The position numbers and the translations under genes are program-made. 64,000 nucleotides of DNA from Ianthella basta. Its lineage: Eukaryota; Porifera; Demospongiae; Verongiida; Ianthellidae. The notes below the pieces were generated by a model. That model saw only the letters and a list, made by a program, of their open reading frames with translations, ran no database searches and was not told the DNA's origin. Positions 11,683 to 41,775 of the stretch are shown here, piece after piece; position 1 is the first letter of the stretch, and each line of letters opens with the position of its first letter. Location of the stretch: positions 10,517,756-10,581,755 of the forward strand of contig OZ025871.1 in the NCBI GenBank assembly GCA_964019415.1, given 5' to 3'.

Positions 11683-12730
11683 ATGGCTACCGTGGATATT
11701 GTGCTCATGTGGATCAACCTTTTCTCGCTAGCGCAGCCGTCTAGCGCCTACCGCGCTCGAAGAATTCGTCTTCGCAGACTCTCCTACAACGTTTTGGACC
11801 AGCGCCGTCCACCCAGCAGCCGCGGATCGTTGTCGCGTCTGCTTTCTTGGTCGTCGCTCTTGGTTCTGCCTCCCTTTCAGGACATGGTTCGCTCTCTTCG
11901 AGCTCCGAGAAGATTTTGGGCAGCACCTCGAGAGCAGGGCTTCTGGGAGAAGGATGTGTGTCTCTTGTGGCGGAACATGGGGAAGATTTACCCTGACTGG
12001 GAGGAGAATTGTTACCTACAACATTTCAGGATGTCAAAAGATACCTTCTGGTATCTCTGCCAAACGTTTGGCAAGCATTTCAGAAAGGAAACTACTCAAT
12101 TGCGACGACCACTTGTCCCAGCAAAGAGAATTCAAGAAGTTCATTGCCATCATTGTCCTAGCCTGTGTAGATGCAAGGGGGATTTTCACCTATGTCAATG
12201 CTGGTAGACCTGGTTCAGTAGGTGACTCCTATGCGTATCGGAACAGCATCATGCACCAGAAGATTGCAAGTGGCGAGTGGCTGGCACATCCTACAAGGTC
12301 CATTGCAGGAGTGAACATCAAACCATTCCTTGTAGCGGACTCTGCTTTTCCCCTCTCAGCATCTTGTATGAAGTGCTATGATGTGGGCCAACCAGCCTAC
12401 AGACGCAGCTTCAACTACAGTCTGATACGTACAAGGAGAGTAGTGGAGCAAGCATTTGGCAGGTTGAAGGGGCGATGGAAAATTATGGATGGAAAATGCA
12501 CAATAAAGGACCCAGTGTTTGTACGGCATGTGGCAGTGGTCTGTTGTGCCTTGCACAATGTTTGTGAAAGACACCAATGCCCATTTGAACCTGGTTGGCT
12601 TCCTGATGAAAGTGTCTACGTTGACACCACACCACCCAATTTACAAGTGACTGCAGTAATTGGATCAGCAGCCAGTGTTCGAGAAGCTCTTGCAAGACAT
12701 ATTCATCGCACCAGGCCAGCCCCACAGTGA
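11683..12730 (+). pseudogene. Harbinger (HARBI1-like) transposase, internally deleted
   Basis: The N-terminal half starts at MATVDIVLMWINLF (11683) and runs through WEENCYLQHFRMSKDTFWYL to RRPLVPAKRIQ. Near 12130 the homology jumps frame to EFKKFIAIIVLACVDARGIF and continues through VNAGRPGSVGDSYAYRNS, ADSAFPL and RRVVEQAFGRLKGRWKIM to the stop at 12728-12730. The last three blocks are typical of the DDE_Tnp_4 domain, including the second acidic residue (ADSAFP) and the catalytic E (VVEQAFG). The stretch that normally carries the first catalytic Asp (an IDGxH-type motif), roughly 100 residues, is missing, and the frame changes at the junction. The enzyme is therefore probably inactive. AATAAA follows at 12861-12866. 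Confidence 0.85.
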
Positions 12731-12906
12731 TTATTTGATGAACAACTTCCACTACATGGTATATATAGCTACATCAACAATGCAGAACTTAAAGTGCACA
12801 TGAATATAAGCAATAGTAATAAGCCTTGTAATAATAATAATGTAATATAATAAGTGTTTCAATAAAAGGCTTGAAGACAGCACAATTATAGTCTGAAATT
12901 ACCTAG

Positions 12907-13794
12907 CTAGTCGTCCTTTTTTTCGAACAATTTCTTGAATAACTCAGCTTGAAAAAGTTGGTTTTGCTGCATCAAGTTAGCTTGAAACTGGCTGCTCTGC
13001 TGCTGCAGACTTGTTGAAAGTTCTGCCTCGAACTTTATCCTATCCTGCTCCATTTTCTGCTGGAAGGCCATAGACTCTTGCTGCATCTTGCGCTCATGCT
13101 CCTGCTGTTTCATCTGAGTCTGTTCCTGCAGCTCACCAAATGCTACAAGGAACTGTGTTGCTCCTGTCTGCTTGCCCTTCTTCTTCCCAACCCTGGCAAC
13201 AAGTGGCGTTTCCTCGCCTTTGGCCTTCTTAGCAGGAATAGGAATTTCATCTTCCTCCTCTTCACTATCACTATCAGCTCCGATGCTTTTGTTTGACTGC
13301 CTGCTTGGGCATCTAGAACTGCTTGGTGTGGAAACGTCTCCTTCCAGCTCCACAACCTCTTCTCTTGTGGCAATGGGGGTCACTGCTGTGTCATCCACCG
13401 ATCCTGGGCCCAACGCAGGATGATCCTTGAAACGTTCATAGAACGTCTTAAAGTTAGGCCAGTGGGCTTCTGCAGCTTCCAAATCCAAATCGGCTTCTTC
13501 CTGCGTATATTCTTTTCCTGTCTCCCCCTTCTTCTGGTAATTTACGTACGTACTCTTTCCTTTCCTCAAGATGCTGTCAATCTTGTTGCAAACTTCCTTC
13601 TCCGTGTATTTCTCAGCTCTGCTGAGCTCCTCAGACACATAAACGTTCAGGCGGGTGGTCGCGATTGCCTCTTTCTTCTTCCTCTTGATCGTTTTGCCGC
13701 CAAATTCTTCGAGGATGTCCGCCCAGATGTCGATCAGCTTTCTTTCGACTTCCGAATCCCATTGTACTCTTGGCTTCTTGCCCTTAGCTGCCAT
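12907..13794 (-). CDS. Harbinger-encoded Myb/SANT-like DNA-binding protein
   Basis: An intact 295-codon frame begins MAAKGKKPRVQWDSEVERKL. Residues about 8-95 have the tryptophan and charged helices of the Myb/SANT or MADF-like domain common in the second gene of Harbinger elements (WDSEVERKLIDIWADIL, YTEKEVCNKIDSILRKGK). Residues about 150-205 are acidic with a KKAKGEE nuclear-signal-like patch. Residues 210-295 are a Gln/Met-rich coiled coil (QEQTQMKQQEHERKMQQE). In the family this protein helps the transposase enter the nucleus and bind element ends. It is convergent with the transposase and is bounded by the element's inverted repeat. Confidence 0.85.
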   Translation of the reverse strand: MAAKGKKPRVQWDSEVERKLIDIWADILEEFGGKTIKRKKKEAIATTRLNVYVSEELSRAEKYTEKEVCNKIDSILRKGKSTYVNYQKKGETGKEYTQEEADLDLEAAEAHWPNFKTFYERFKDHPALGPGSVDDTAVTPIATREEVVELEGDVSTPSSSRCPSRQSNKSIGADSDSEEEEDEIPIPAKKAKGEETPLVARVGKKKGKQTGATQFLVAFGELQEQTQMKQQEHERKMQQESMAFQQKMEQDRIKFEAELSTSLQQQSSQFQANLMQQNQLFQAELFKKLFEKKDD

Positions 13795-14674
13795 CGCTCG
13801 CTTCTTCGCTGAATAACACCTTCGACTGCCGTCATCGTAACCGTCACCGTGGCGGCCATTGCCACGGTGACGTTCACGCCCACGGTCACGGCCACGTTAC
13901 GTAACGTGAAGTGTGAACGACGAAAAGTGACCGTACCGTCGCCGTCGCCGTCATTTCTACCGTAGTGTGAACGCCGCCTTAACAGTTATTCTACATAACT
14001 GTGTTGCTGACTCACTAACTTCTGTAACAGATCACATTGAATGGTTGACTCAAGCTAGTAGGGAGGGTGGGAGGCAGCGGCTAGTTAACTAGCTATATTT
14101 AACGTTGCTGTATAAGTTTTCAATATTTACAAGGCATGTACACAACATCATGCATAATATCTGGATGACATCAGGTTTATTTTGTACTGTGTTGCAGTTG
14201 AAGAATGTAGTTGAACTTTGAACATGAAGAATTGCCCATTCCTGCAAGTGGACTACATATGTTGTACCATTCCCATTGTCTCCTAATGCAATATCTCACT
14301 AAAAGAGTATATAGAAGTGTCGTCTGGAAACTGGCCCAAGAGTATGTGTCAAGTGAGCTCAATCCATTTGGTCATTTTAAGGGCATCTAATGTAATCACC
14401 AGTTATAGGCATCAGAAGTACTCATATATGTAGATGCAACCAACTGGTAGCTCAGGCATGATCAAGTAAACAGGGGTATTTTTGTGGCTGTACTCCCACT
14501 AAATCAACTTACAGTTTGGAATTTCACCTTTACTCCATAATGGAATTTGTGTGGTTTGTGGTCTGCCAGCTAAGGAGAATAATAAGGAAGTCCACATGTA
14601 CAGAGGTCAGTTGTGTTTGGGTTCCCACACTGTGCTGGTGGATACAGCTAGCCATCAGAGAGACTGCTGCTGAG

Positions 14675-29624
<14,950 letters not shown>

Positions 29625-29757
29625 ATTCAAACATCTTTGTGATTCTTCGTGTGAAGTTCTCAGCTATCACAATCATTGCTCGTGCACTAAGAACAGGAAG
29701 AAAACAATCTTGCAAATACATGACATTGGTACAGGTTTCATCGCCAATTATTTCTAT

Positions 29758-29763
29758 AATAAA
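29758..29763 (+). promoter_or_regulatory. Candidate poly(A) signal of gene B
   Basis: AATAAA about 135 bp after the gene B stop codon. Confidence 0.5.
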
Positions 29764-30049
29764 ATATATTGCATTTTATTGTAGTGACATTATAGCTGCT
29801 CATGATTGTTGTTCACTTGCATTAATTTGTATTCACGATCCACTCATGCATGACTGTTAGTAATCAATGTGTGTATAATAATTAAGGGATATTCATAATT
29901 ATATGACACAAGCAAAAGGCCAATGATGTACACATGTAACACATGCATGAATGTGTACAAGTCATAGCAGTTCATATAATATACATGCCCACATAGTGAG
30001 CTACGTAGCTATATGCATAGTTACTGTGTGTGGTTTATCCTCCTTTGGT

Positions 30050-30950
<901 letters not shown>

Positions 30951-32144
30951 TCACAACCGTGTGCACCTCCGTAGGCTAATAGCTGTATGCAAATGCTTGC
31001 AGTAAGCTAGCTAAACATTTTGTTAATGCTTCCAAATTTTATCCCGGGGGGGGGGGGGGGCACGACGTCATTATTGGAAACATGACTGTACATGCTTGCA
31101 AAGCTGGGACTCGGGTACACCCACTCAGCCATTGTGGCCGAAAGCTATACCTATAGGTTCACGAGAGTCTTGATCCTACAAAACTAAATTTGCATGTGCA
31201 TGCATAATAATTTCTATACTCCCTCCATTGATCATGACCGCCATAATTTTGAAGCTATATTTCGCTAACTAGCGGACAGATCCGTACTTCAGTAAGATGC
31301 CACAGTCCGGATGATTGGGCGTGGCCTATGCCAGGTATATTTGCGAGGATCGAGAGAGGAAGTAGACTAGGAGGGTTTAGTACGTGTATATGGTCCATCA
31401 TGGCTAACGACGTAGTAGAGCTGGACCCGTTACCGCGAGCAGCCCGGAAGCCATCATCTGTCCTGGGTCGTATGACATTGCACAAAGTAAGAGCAGAGTT
31501 CTCAGTTGGTAGCTAGCCATGTGCATGTGATATGCGCAACCACGGATTTGGATGCTATGGGCAAAACACGGATTCAAATTGGACGGTCAACAGATTGCCC
31601 TGCGCAAGCAGTGCATGATCGACACTTTGCACAACAATCCGTAGATTGCCTCCATACGCACTCCGTGGATGCTTCTTAGCTATAATTATAGTGCCCATGC
31701 AAACAATCTGTGGACTGTCCAGATACGTTGCTATATAGCATACTCCTGCGATTGTTAGCTAGCTAACTCCCTATACGAATCACTCTGTGCTTGTGGACAG
31801 TTGCGCGATCGATGTCGTGCAGCTGCAGGTAAACTGAAACAGAAACAGTTTAGGTCCTCAACCAGCCTAGTAGTCACCGTCTGAGAGCAACACCCTGTAA
31901 GATAGCCCCCACAATTTCTCCTAAGATGATACCCCTGGTCTTCCCAATTCCGCGGCATAAAGTCAGGGGTGTCTGCATATTGGACTGGACTGGAATACGA
32001 TGGATTAGTGGATTGAAATAGTACGCAGTGTGTCAATCTTATAATACGGGTTAGGGTAACCTAACCTGACGTATCCAAAGGGGCTTTAGCTAGCTATATA
32101 GCTAAGGAGTTTGCATGTGAAACCTCGCCTGACTATATATGTCA

Positions 32145-33245
<1,101 letters not shown>

Positions 33246-36200
33246 AAATAAGAATAATATATACCTTCTTAATTTGTATAGAAAACTTAATTCATTGAAA
33301 ATAGCTACACCTATGTCTATTATCTCTTTCGAACATCAATTTCTAGATTTGTTACATGCATAGTAAGAATTATAGTGTAATCGAAATTTCCTTTTGATTT
33401 TAATGCATCTGGGAATGGATAGCACACTTTTCCCTACATGCAGACTATTGTCAAGTGGAATGGCACCCCTGCATGACGTACCCACCTTTGCCGAAGTCTG
33501 TAGGAAGTTTACAACTAAAGCATGAGAGTTATACTTAACAAACCTCCACATACACTGAGTGACCTCTGAGAAATCAACTTTGTTTAATAATTAATTGGAC
33601 CACCCACCCTCTACTGGAAGTGTCACAACTCTTTGTTGTGACAGGTCCATTGATGTGTGCTGAAACAAGCTCCATCCCAGTTACATAAAATTACGTGAAA
33701 TGTTTGTTAAGAAGTTGCATAAATATACTTACTTAGCCATGCACCAAGGGAAGCCGATATAATTGTAAACTCCACCTTCCATACAGACAATCTGTTTCAG
33801 GTTCAAGGAGCTCTGCAATACGATCGGCTACCTAGAGTATTAGGCATTCATCAAGTTTGCAATCATTCATGTGTGCAATAAGAAATTAGTAATTCAATGC
33901 ATAATTCATTCTATTTATCTGCATTCTGAACTCGCATTGTTTATTATATCTGCCTATATATGTATGTACATGACCTGCATGAAAGCTCATAATAATTTCC
34001 TTCTGCATGGACCCAAAAGTGTATGATCAGCAAGCCTGTTGACAATTGTTATGTAATGCTAATCATATCATTGACTATACCTTGCAGATAGCTCGTGATG
34101 GACGAATGGACTGGTTGAATACCTTTCAAGAGCGCTGCACCCATGGCAGTAGAGAGAGAAGGCAACTCGATGCTCTGGACAAGGACGGTTTTGCTGCTCT
34201 TCATTATGCAGCCAGGTTCAACCGGGTAGCCATCACTGAGAAACTGTTGGAAGCCAAATGTGGTAAGATTGAAACAAATCATGAAACCCACTAAACTGAA
34301 CAACACAACACCCACTAGGTCATTATGTGGGTACACATAGTGAGATTCTTCACGACTGGCCTTGGAAAGTGCCATGAACAGAATTGTTCAGATAAACGCC
34401 TCGTATACATGTTTCTGGTGAAATGCTAATTATATTATGATATAATTATATGTATAATGACATTCCTGTGTACACAACTGCAGACTCCAGAGTACGCTCT
34501 AAGGATGGTCTCGCTCCATTGCATTATGCTGCACGTCACCTCCCACAAAGTGGTGATACAGGTACCTGTGCCACTGACGTAGAGTCCGACAACCGCCAGG
34601 TGATTCGGATTCTGCTATAGAGGCTGAGAGGAAGATTGGTGGAGACATATCACAGTGTACGCTATTTTATGCTAAATACGCCCAGGGGATCACTCCACTA
34701 CACATGGCTTGTTCGTGGGGCAATGTGCCCGCAGTTCAAGAGTTGATCTCATTCATTGAAAGTAAGCAGTATTGCCATGTGTATGTATGGTGCATGAAAG
34801 GATGATCTATAGCATTTGAAATACTCTGACAACACCACGGACTACTAGCACTTGCTGCATGCATGCACGTGCAGCAATTGCTGGATGCATGCAAGTTTGG
34901 CAGCAGCATAATTTAGCATTTCGATAACTCCAGGATTCATATGGTATAAATCTTAACAACTTAATGATTTCATTTATCAACAATTAATTATTTCCTGGAC
35001 CCAAAGATGTCGTCTCCATTTTTAGTGAGTATACTCTACTCCCAGAGTTAGCAGTAGCTGCATGATAAAGACTTAGTCTATCTTTTCAGTTGCCATTTTG
35101 TCAGATGTGAGGGTCAATTGTGCCATGTATTGCTGTATTATGACTCTGAATTTTGCCTTCATGCAAAATCTGTCACGCACCATGTGTGATCTTTACTTTC
35201 ACAATCTGGTGCACTTTAATGTCCCTGTACACATTATTATTTATCATTTTTAGAGAATTCCCCCGGCAATTTCAGTATGAGGGATAAGAATGGTGACACC
35301 CCCTTACATGAGGCCTGTATCTGTGGTAGCCTCACAATTGTGAAGGAGCTGCTGGCAAATGGTGCACAGGTAGATGCAGAGAATTGTGATAAGGAAATGC
35401 CTCTTCACAGAGCATGCAAGAAGGGCTTTGTTGAGATTGTGAAGGAAATTCTGCTTTTGATGGCAAATCAATTATTGATCGAGGCTGTTGACAATAGGAG
35501 AAATGCACCTTTGCATCTTGCTGTTGAAAGTGGGGACCTCGAAACAGTGAAGGCACTTTTCGATCATGAAGCAAATCCCACAGTGGAAAATGAAGCAAAA
35601 GTGTTGCCAATCCACCTTGCTGCTGGGCAAGGATGCACTCACATAGCTAAGGAACTCCTTGATCGTGACTGTTCCTGCATAGACAAACCTGATGACCAGC
35701 AACACACACCCCTTCACTATGCTGCCAGGGCCAATGAAGTGGAAATGATTGAATGCCTTATTTCCATGTCAGTTTAAGTGTATATATATATATATAAAAT
35801 TACACCTTATGTGTATTGCCTTTCAATGCATGCATGCAAATAATGCATTGACATGTACATCATACACAATGTATGCCAATTTGCTCCCGATGCATTGGAT
35901 AATCATGCAGTTACAATGTGGGACATTTTGATTATGCAGGTATTGGGCTTATATTCTTCTGCCATATTTACACTGCTTATTCCGTGTAGGAAATGTGACA
36001 AGGAGAAGAAGGATAATGACTCTATGTCCCCCCTCCTCCTGTTGGCTGTATGGGGGAAAGCTAAGGCTGTGCAGGCTCTTGTTGCCAGTGGGTGTGATGT
36101 GAACACCACTGACAAGGAAGGCAAATCAGCTGTCTTCTGGGCAGCCCAGGAGGGACATGTGGATGTGTTGAGGGTGAGGCTGAGTGTTGCAGATTGCTTT

Positions 36201-37260
36201 GTGTCCTTTTGAAGTATTGCCTGCATGCATAAAGCTAGGGCAAAACTATGGCACTAGTAAACGTGCATGTGCATGCATGTCTGTGAGCAGGTTGGCATAA
36301 TCTGTCTGTGTGTGCTTGCAAGCTTGCGCATAAGCCAGAAACTCATTATCACCTAAAAGCAAGGATGCCTGAAAAACGTCCTTCTAATAATTGTAACCTA
36401 TAAATGACTGCAGTGAAGCCTGCTATATTCTACTAACCTTATAATGAACAGCACCAGATCCTATATAATTACGTATATCTGACCTATAGACAGCATATTA
36501 TGCTTCAAGCATTCAGCTGCAAGTTGATGACTAGCGTACATAGTGTGTGGTCGTCATTCAGCAGTATATAATATTGTTGTCCAATGCCAACTGTATACAC
36601 TAGTCATTCTTTGCTAACGGGTAAGTGTTATGTGTCTACATCTTCTGTGCCTGTTAGGTCCTTTTGGATCATAAGAAAGGCGTCCAACTGTGCTCTTTGA
36701 CTGAGCTCCACCACAACACTCCTCTCCATATTGCAGCTGAGATGGGCAGAGCTCAAGCGCTTGAGGTAGATAATTTATTTACATCAATATTAAAATAGTG
36801 TGGGATTTTGTAATTGTGTATCATATACAACAGGTCCATACGTAGGTGGTATCCTATGTTATAGAATTGCAAGCAGATTGGCTACAAGGTGACCACCTAC
36901 TTTTCTTGCCCTTTCTTGTTTTTCCTTGTCTTCTTGAGAAGGCAAGAATTGAAGCTGAAACTAGAGGAAGGCAGCACGCTGGTCAACACAGCCAGTTGTA
37001 GGTACTTGCGTGTTCACTTTCCATAATTATAATTCACATAAGGATTATATGCTTGTGATAGGCTCGCATGACAGTATATAGCTTTGCATTGTCCCCATAT
37101 TATGATAATATATTTGTGAACACAGGGATGCTGTTAAAATTCTATTTCCTGACTGTTAGATTTGACGACTACCAATGGTCATTTACACATCATGCAATAC
37201 TATTTTCTGCAAATGGTTTTGACTTGCGATGGATGTACAGCAAATATATAGTGTACAATT

Positions 37261-38123
37261 TTTGGGGCGCCGAAGGCGCCCCTATATTGTTTTCAGATTT
37301 AGGTCTTCGTATGGCTTCATGTTTGTATATATATTATATTATATTTCTGTCATTTTGCAAATGGCGGCGCTCACTTCGTTCTTTACAAAGCTTTAAACCC
37401 TCTCCAATGACGTTTCGCCGTGTTTGAATCGAACGAAATGTGGTCATAAACATGTGTTAATAGAGTGATACTAATAAAAAGCCTAAAGAACGTCTCTTCT
37501 GCGAGATACAGCTCCAATTATCACTGACGGACATTGTAAAATGGCCGCGCGCTCGACGCTTTCTGTTTGCTAGGCTCAAAACCATTCTCTCTAGATTTCG
37601 CCGTGTATCCAAAGAACGCAAAGTGTTTATAGAAGATGTTTAAGTAATATTATTGTGGTAGGAAGCTTACTTAACTGTTTTTCTGCGAGATACAGCCCTA
37701 AATACAACAGAAGTCTAGTGACCCGTAGGCCAATAATGGAGGACCAGCGAGTCATGACACATAATTATAGCCATGATTCGCTCATATAGTCATCATAGGG
37801 TAGCCTTTTAGCCAGCACACTCCTCCTCCAGGCACAAAGTAACAATTGCTCATTTAGAATGTCATATAGATCAAAAAGCAGTAGGCAAACATTTGACAGT
37901 TTGGTAGGGATGCTTTCACTGGATATGACTGGCTGCTCTGGAGACTTGAAACTTTTGCAAACCCAACGGTCTAGTGTGTCTTGATGTATCTTTCAGGCCA
38001 ACAACAATACTGTACCCCCAACTATCTGATTTACTGAACGTACATGGGAAAATTGCTAGCAAGTAGTTCAAGGTTCAGGGGCGCCCTGGCGCCCCACGAG
38101 TTTTTTAACTCGAAATACTTGTT
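37261..38123. repeat. 0.86-kb dispersed repeat, copy 2 (gene C intron)
   Basis: Very similar to 22076-22940 along its full length and with the same GGGGCGCC hairpins at both ends. It sits in a different intron (between exons 36658-36765 and 38218-38388), so the two are independent insertions. Confidence 0.85.
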
Positions 38124-40255
38124 ACACTTTATCTTAATCAAAACAAGTAACCTGTTGATTTGTTACACGTTTAGATGATTTCTTGAAGTATACACTGACC
38201 TATGTTTTACATTGTAGTTACTACACACATTTGGAAAAAGCTGAGCAACTGCAACATTCCTCTCACAGTGGCTCAGTACAAGAAGCCAATGAAGGGATGG
38301 TATCAAGGCCAAGTCTGAAGCATTTGGTCTGTACAAATGATGAGAATAAGATTCCACTTCATCTTGCAGCCATGTATGGTCACTTGCAGTGAGTTGGAAG
38401 AATAATTTTAGGCTACAAACAGCTGCAGCTTTATATAGTGTGGAATGAAATTTATATTGCTATTGCTGTTGCTCTGTTTTAAGTGACCACTGTTTTATCA
38501 TTCTATATACTGTATGTGTCTATGACTCTCTCGTGTACTACTACAAAAGGGTTGTCCGCTTCCTGGTCCACAAGTATCGCTCCTCCCTAACTGATAAAGA
38601 TGAGAATGGCAACACTCCCCTCCACTTGGCAGCTCTTCATGGGAGGACTGAGGTGGTGAATTTTCTGATAGATGAAGGAGCAGAAGTTGCTGCAATGTGG
38701 GTTGATTTGCATAAACACAGTGTACAGACTTCTTGCTGCATAGATAATAAAATTGCTAATTCAACCAAATAACACCAGTACATCCTTTAACAAGAACTCA
38801 CCATGCACATCAAAGTCACATATTGTACAAGTGATTGTACAATCACTTGATAGGTTACCATTACTTTACCTTTCCATGTGACATTAACCTCATGTTTAGG
38901 TACATATGCAACTTTCCATGTATGCTTATTATACTGGGGCATACATTGGAATGCAGGAGGCCTCCCTGGTGAGTGCCTTAGAGTAAAATGGTGGATGGTA
39001 CCGATAAGGACTCAGCCTCTCAAGGCCAAAAAGTAACAAAGCCAGTGGAATTGGAGTGCTTTAGGCGGCTTGCACATGTATAGTAATAGCGTGATCTTTG
39101 TTCAGCACAGTACTGCAAATCAACTGTCCTTACTTGCCTTGCAGGCTTGGAGAGGAAACGTTTGTAATCTAGATCTGTTAGGTATACCTTGATGAGAGCT
39201 TACATAGCTGTAAAGAGCATCTTTATGCAGTCAAGGCCCATATTACCTTGTGTCTCTCGATTCTTCCTCTAAACAGCCACTCTTCCTTGCTGAATCAGCT
39301 GCTCTGACCCTTGCTTCTGCTCTTCCGACGCAACTGCCTGCAACCATCTTTGGTGCTCGCGTTGTCTATCACAAGCACTGACCATGCAGGTGGTGGCCTT
39401 TATTGGCTGCAGCAGATTGTCCTGGCAGGCATCCTGTTTTTGCCCTGTTGTCCATTGTCGTGAGCAAGCCATAATATTATTTAATCAAGAGGCCATAAGC
39501 ATAAAGGTTGTTGTGGCAAGGGAGGCGTTCCGGCACCTGCTGGTGTGCCTCTCCTGAGGGACCAGTGCATGGGGTCTGGGCCATTGCAAAATGACATAAT
39601 GGAAATAGTGGTGGCGAGGCAAAAGATGCAAAATGGCATGCAGTACGTTGGGGTGTAGATCTCACTGCATTCAATAGAGCTGCAAGGTGCAGTGGTATAG
39701 CATGTTGTGACCATACAGTGTTGCACGCTAGCACAAACCAGTACCTGGCTGCGTCATGTGCAACTGAGGGGCTGAAAATTGACTGTGATGGGTATAAATT
39801 CATGTACAAGAATGAGATGATTGGGCTGCAAGATTATTTGCTTCTCTTATAATTAACAGTTTGGTAGTTATACTTACTGAAAACTCCATGGTGGTATTCA
39901 TGCATGATCAGCTTGCAATTGGTGGCTCTTTCTCCTCATTCCACAGGAATGCTGACATGCGCACTCCTCTTGCCCAGGCAGCAGACAAGGGCCATGCTGA
40001 GATCATTTCTATGCTCATTGATGCCATGCTTGAGACAACGGATTCATCAGCTGTGAGTGTAATGGATAGAATCACAAAAAAACAATGTCTTTATTTGTAT
40101 ATGTAATTGGAGTGATACTACAGCAAAAGAATGTGCCTTACTGTACAGTGCAGGTGATTGTGTATGGTTAAATAAGAGACCGCGTGATTGTTAGAAGAGA
40201 GACATTCATGTTTCACTGATGAATAAAGTCCAAGAACACTGATGAATAAAGTCCA

Positions 40256-40616
40256 CAAAGCACTGGGTAACTTGAGATAGTGTCCATGATGTGTGAGTTA
40301 TTTCCAGGAACTTCAAGAATCCCTGTGCGTTTTACCATTTCACGAGCAGCTCGAAGAAGCACTGGGTGACTTGAGATAGCGTCCATCCACACAGTGAAGA
40401 GCACCGCCATTACTGCTCGCTGCAACAAAACCGTCCGTGTTTAACTAACGTGGAGGTGTCGACGAGGTGCCACTACTAGTTGGATCCAGGTAGTTGATCT
40501 GATTGGTCAATCGGCTATGAATATTAATGACCTCTGTTAGACCCTCTTTCGCCTTTCCCTGCCCGTTACTTCCGCTTACGCGGAAACGCGAAAGAGGTCT
40601 AGCTCGATAGACTAAT
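40256..40616. mobile_element. 3' remnant of the 1.0-kb transposon in gene C
   Basis: From about 40293 the sequence matches 2580-2899, including the right inverted repeat and the flanking ATCAATGCT. A short extra copy of AAGCACTGGGT...GAGATAG...GTCCATG at 40256-40290 precedes it. The left half of the element and everything upstream in gene A's equivalent are missing. Confidence 0.85.
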
Positions 40617-41775
40617 CAATGCTATATGCATCTAAGTACTAGTACAATGGGCCTACAATACAATTTGTGAATATCTTTCTTGCAGAATATATTTTAATGT
40701 CGCAAGGTTTTTATGCTGTAATGTACATTAATGATAGAGCTCATTTGAATGCCTTCTGTAGCAATGGATATGTAGCTAACTAAGAGAAGTTGTCAAATGA
40801 TCTGTTTAATTGTCTTGCTTTTCTTGCGTTGTCACTGTCTTTCTCTCTTCAATTGATCCAACTGTACCAATGAATAACCACACCAATGTAGCTCTCTACT
40901 TTTCAGCTGTGGTGGTCATCATCAGTGCTGTAGCAAGGCTGGCTGTGGAGTTTGTCCAATTGGTGAAGACTAACTATCATTATATCATCAGCATGGAGAA
41001 TATTATCGAGCTTCTGACATACACTACTTCTATCATCTTTGTGAGTCAGTTTGGAGCCAACTGTTGGTGTCCCGCCAACTGTTGGTGTCCCACCAACTGG
41101 CAGTGGCAGCTGGGAGCATTTGGTGTCTTCCTCGCCTGGATCAACCTCATCCTCTTCTTGAAGAGAGTTCCACTGCTCGGTATCTACGTGCTCATGTTCA
41201 ACAGCATCCTACTCACTTTCATCAAGTTCGCATTGATTGCTTTCCTCTTTGTTGTGGCATTCTGCTTGGCATTCTACATGATTCTATACAAAGCGGTAGG
41301 TATGCAGTAACTGCTGTAAGAAGTGTACATGTGCGCATATAGACTGTTATTTTATTGCCTCATGCAATGTCAAGCTTTTAGGTTTCAATACTTATGCACA
41401 CATACATCTGCTTAGCCAGATTACCCATACAAATGAAGAAGCAATTTGGAGAAGTTGCACATGGTAAGGAGCACCCATGCTTACCCCCCCCCCTCTCCCC
41501 CCCCCCGTCGTTAATATTACAATGACACAATACAAGCTACATAATTATTGAATCCTCTCCATCTACCATAAAGCCACATGTGGCTAGTATGCGCAGGTGA
41601 TACCGAAAATATGGAAAATGTGATCATGATACGTCTCACTATCTGAAGTTTTCATCATGCACCCAACACATCACAAACACATGGCTGCAAAGCATGACAC
41701 GATCTAGTCAGTTGAGATGAATGACATAAAAAGGAATAGAACCTGCTCATTAACATTATATTGCAACACACGTAC

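Larger units (their letters stand above)
11582..13978. mobile_element. PIF/Harbinger DNA transposon (2.4 kb) with TTA target duplication
   Basis: The termini are inverted: GGCGGCGTTCACACTACGG on the left and its complement CCGTAGTGTGAACGCCGCC on the right. Homology continues inward through the ATTTCTACC and ACGGCGACGG region. TTA lies at both edges (11579-11581 and 13979-13981), the usual Harbinger target duplication. The paralogous locus has a single TTA at 46890-46892 and no insertion. The element carries the two genes expected of the superfamily, convergently placed: a DDE transposase (plus strand, damaged) and a Myb/SANT-like protein (minus strand). Both are described separately. Confidence 0.93.

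Noticed and set aside
13420..13812. 130-codon plus-strand frame
   Set aside because: Antisense shadow of the Harbinger Myb-like gene.
36940..37010. Possible additional exon in gene C (KARIEAETRGRQHAGQ...)
   Set aside because: No counterpart in B or D, runs into a stop at once, and does not fix the phase problem at 38218.
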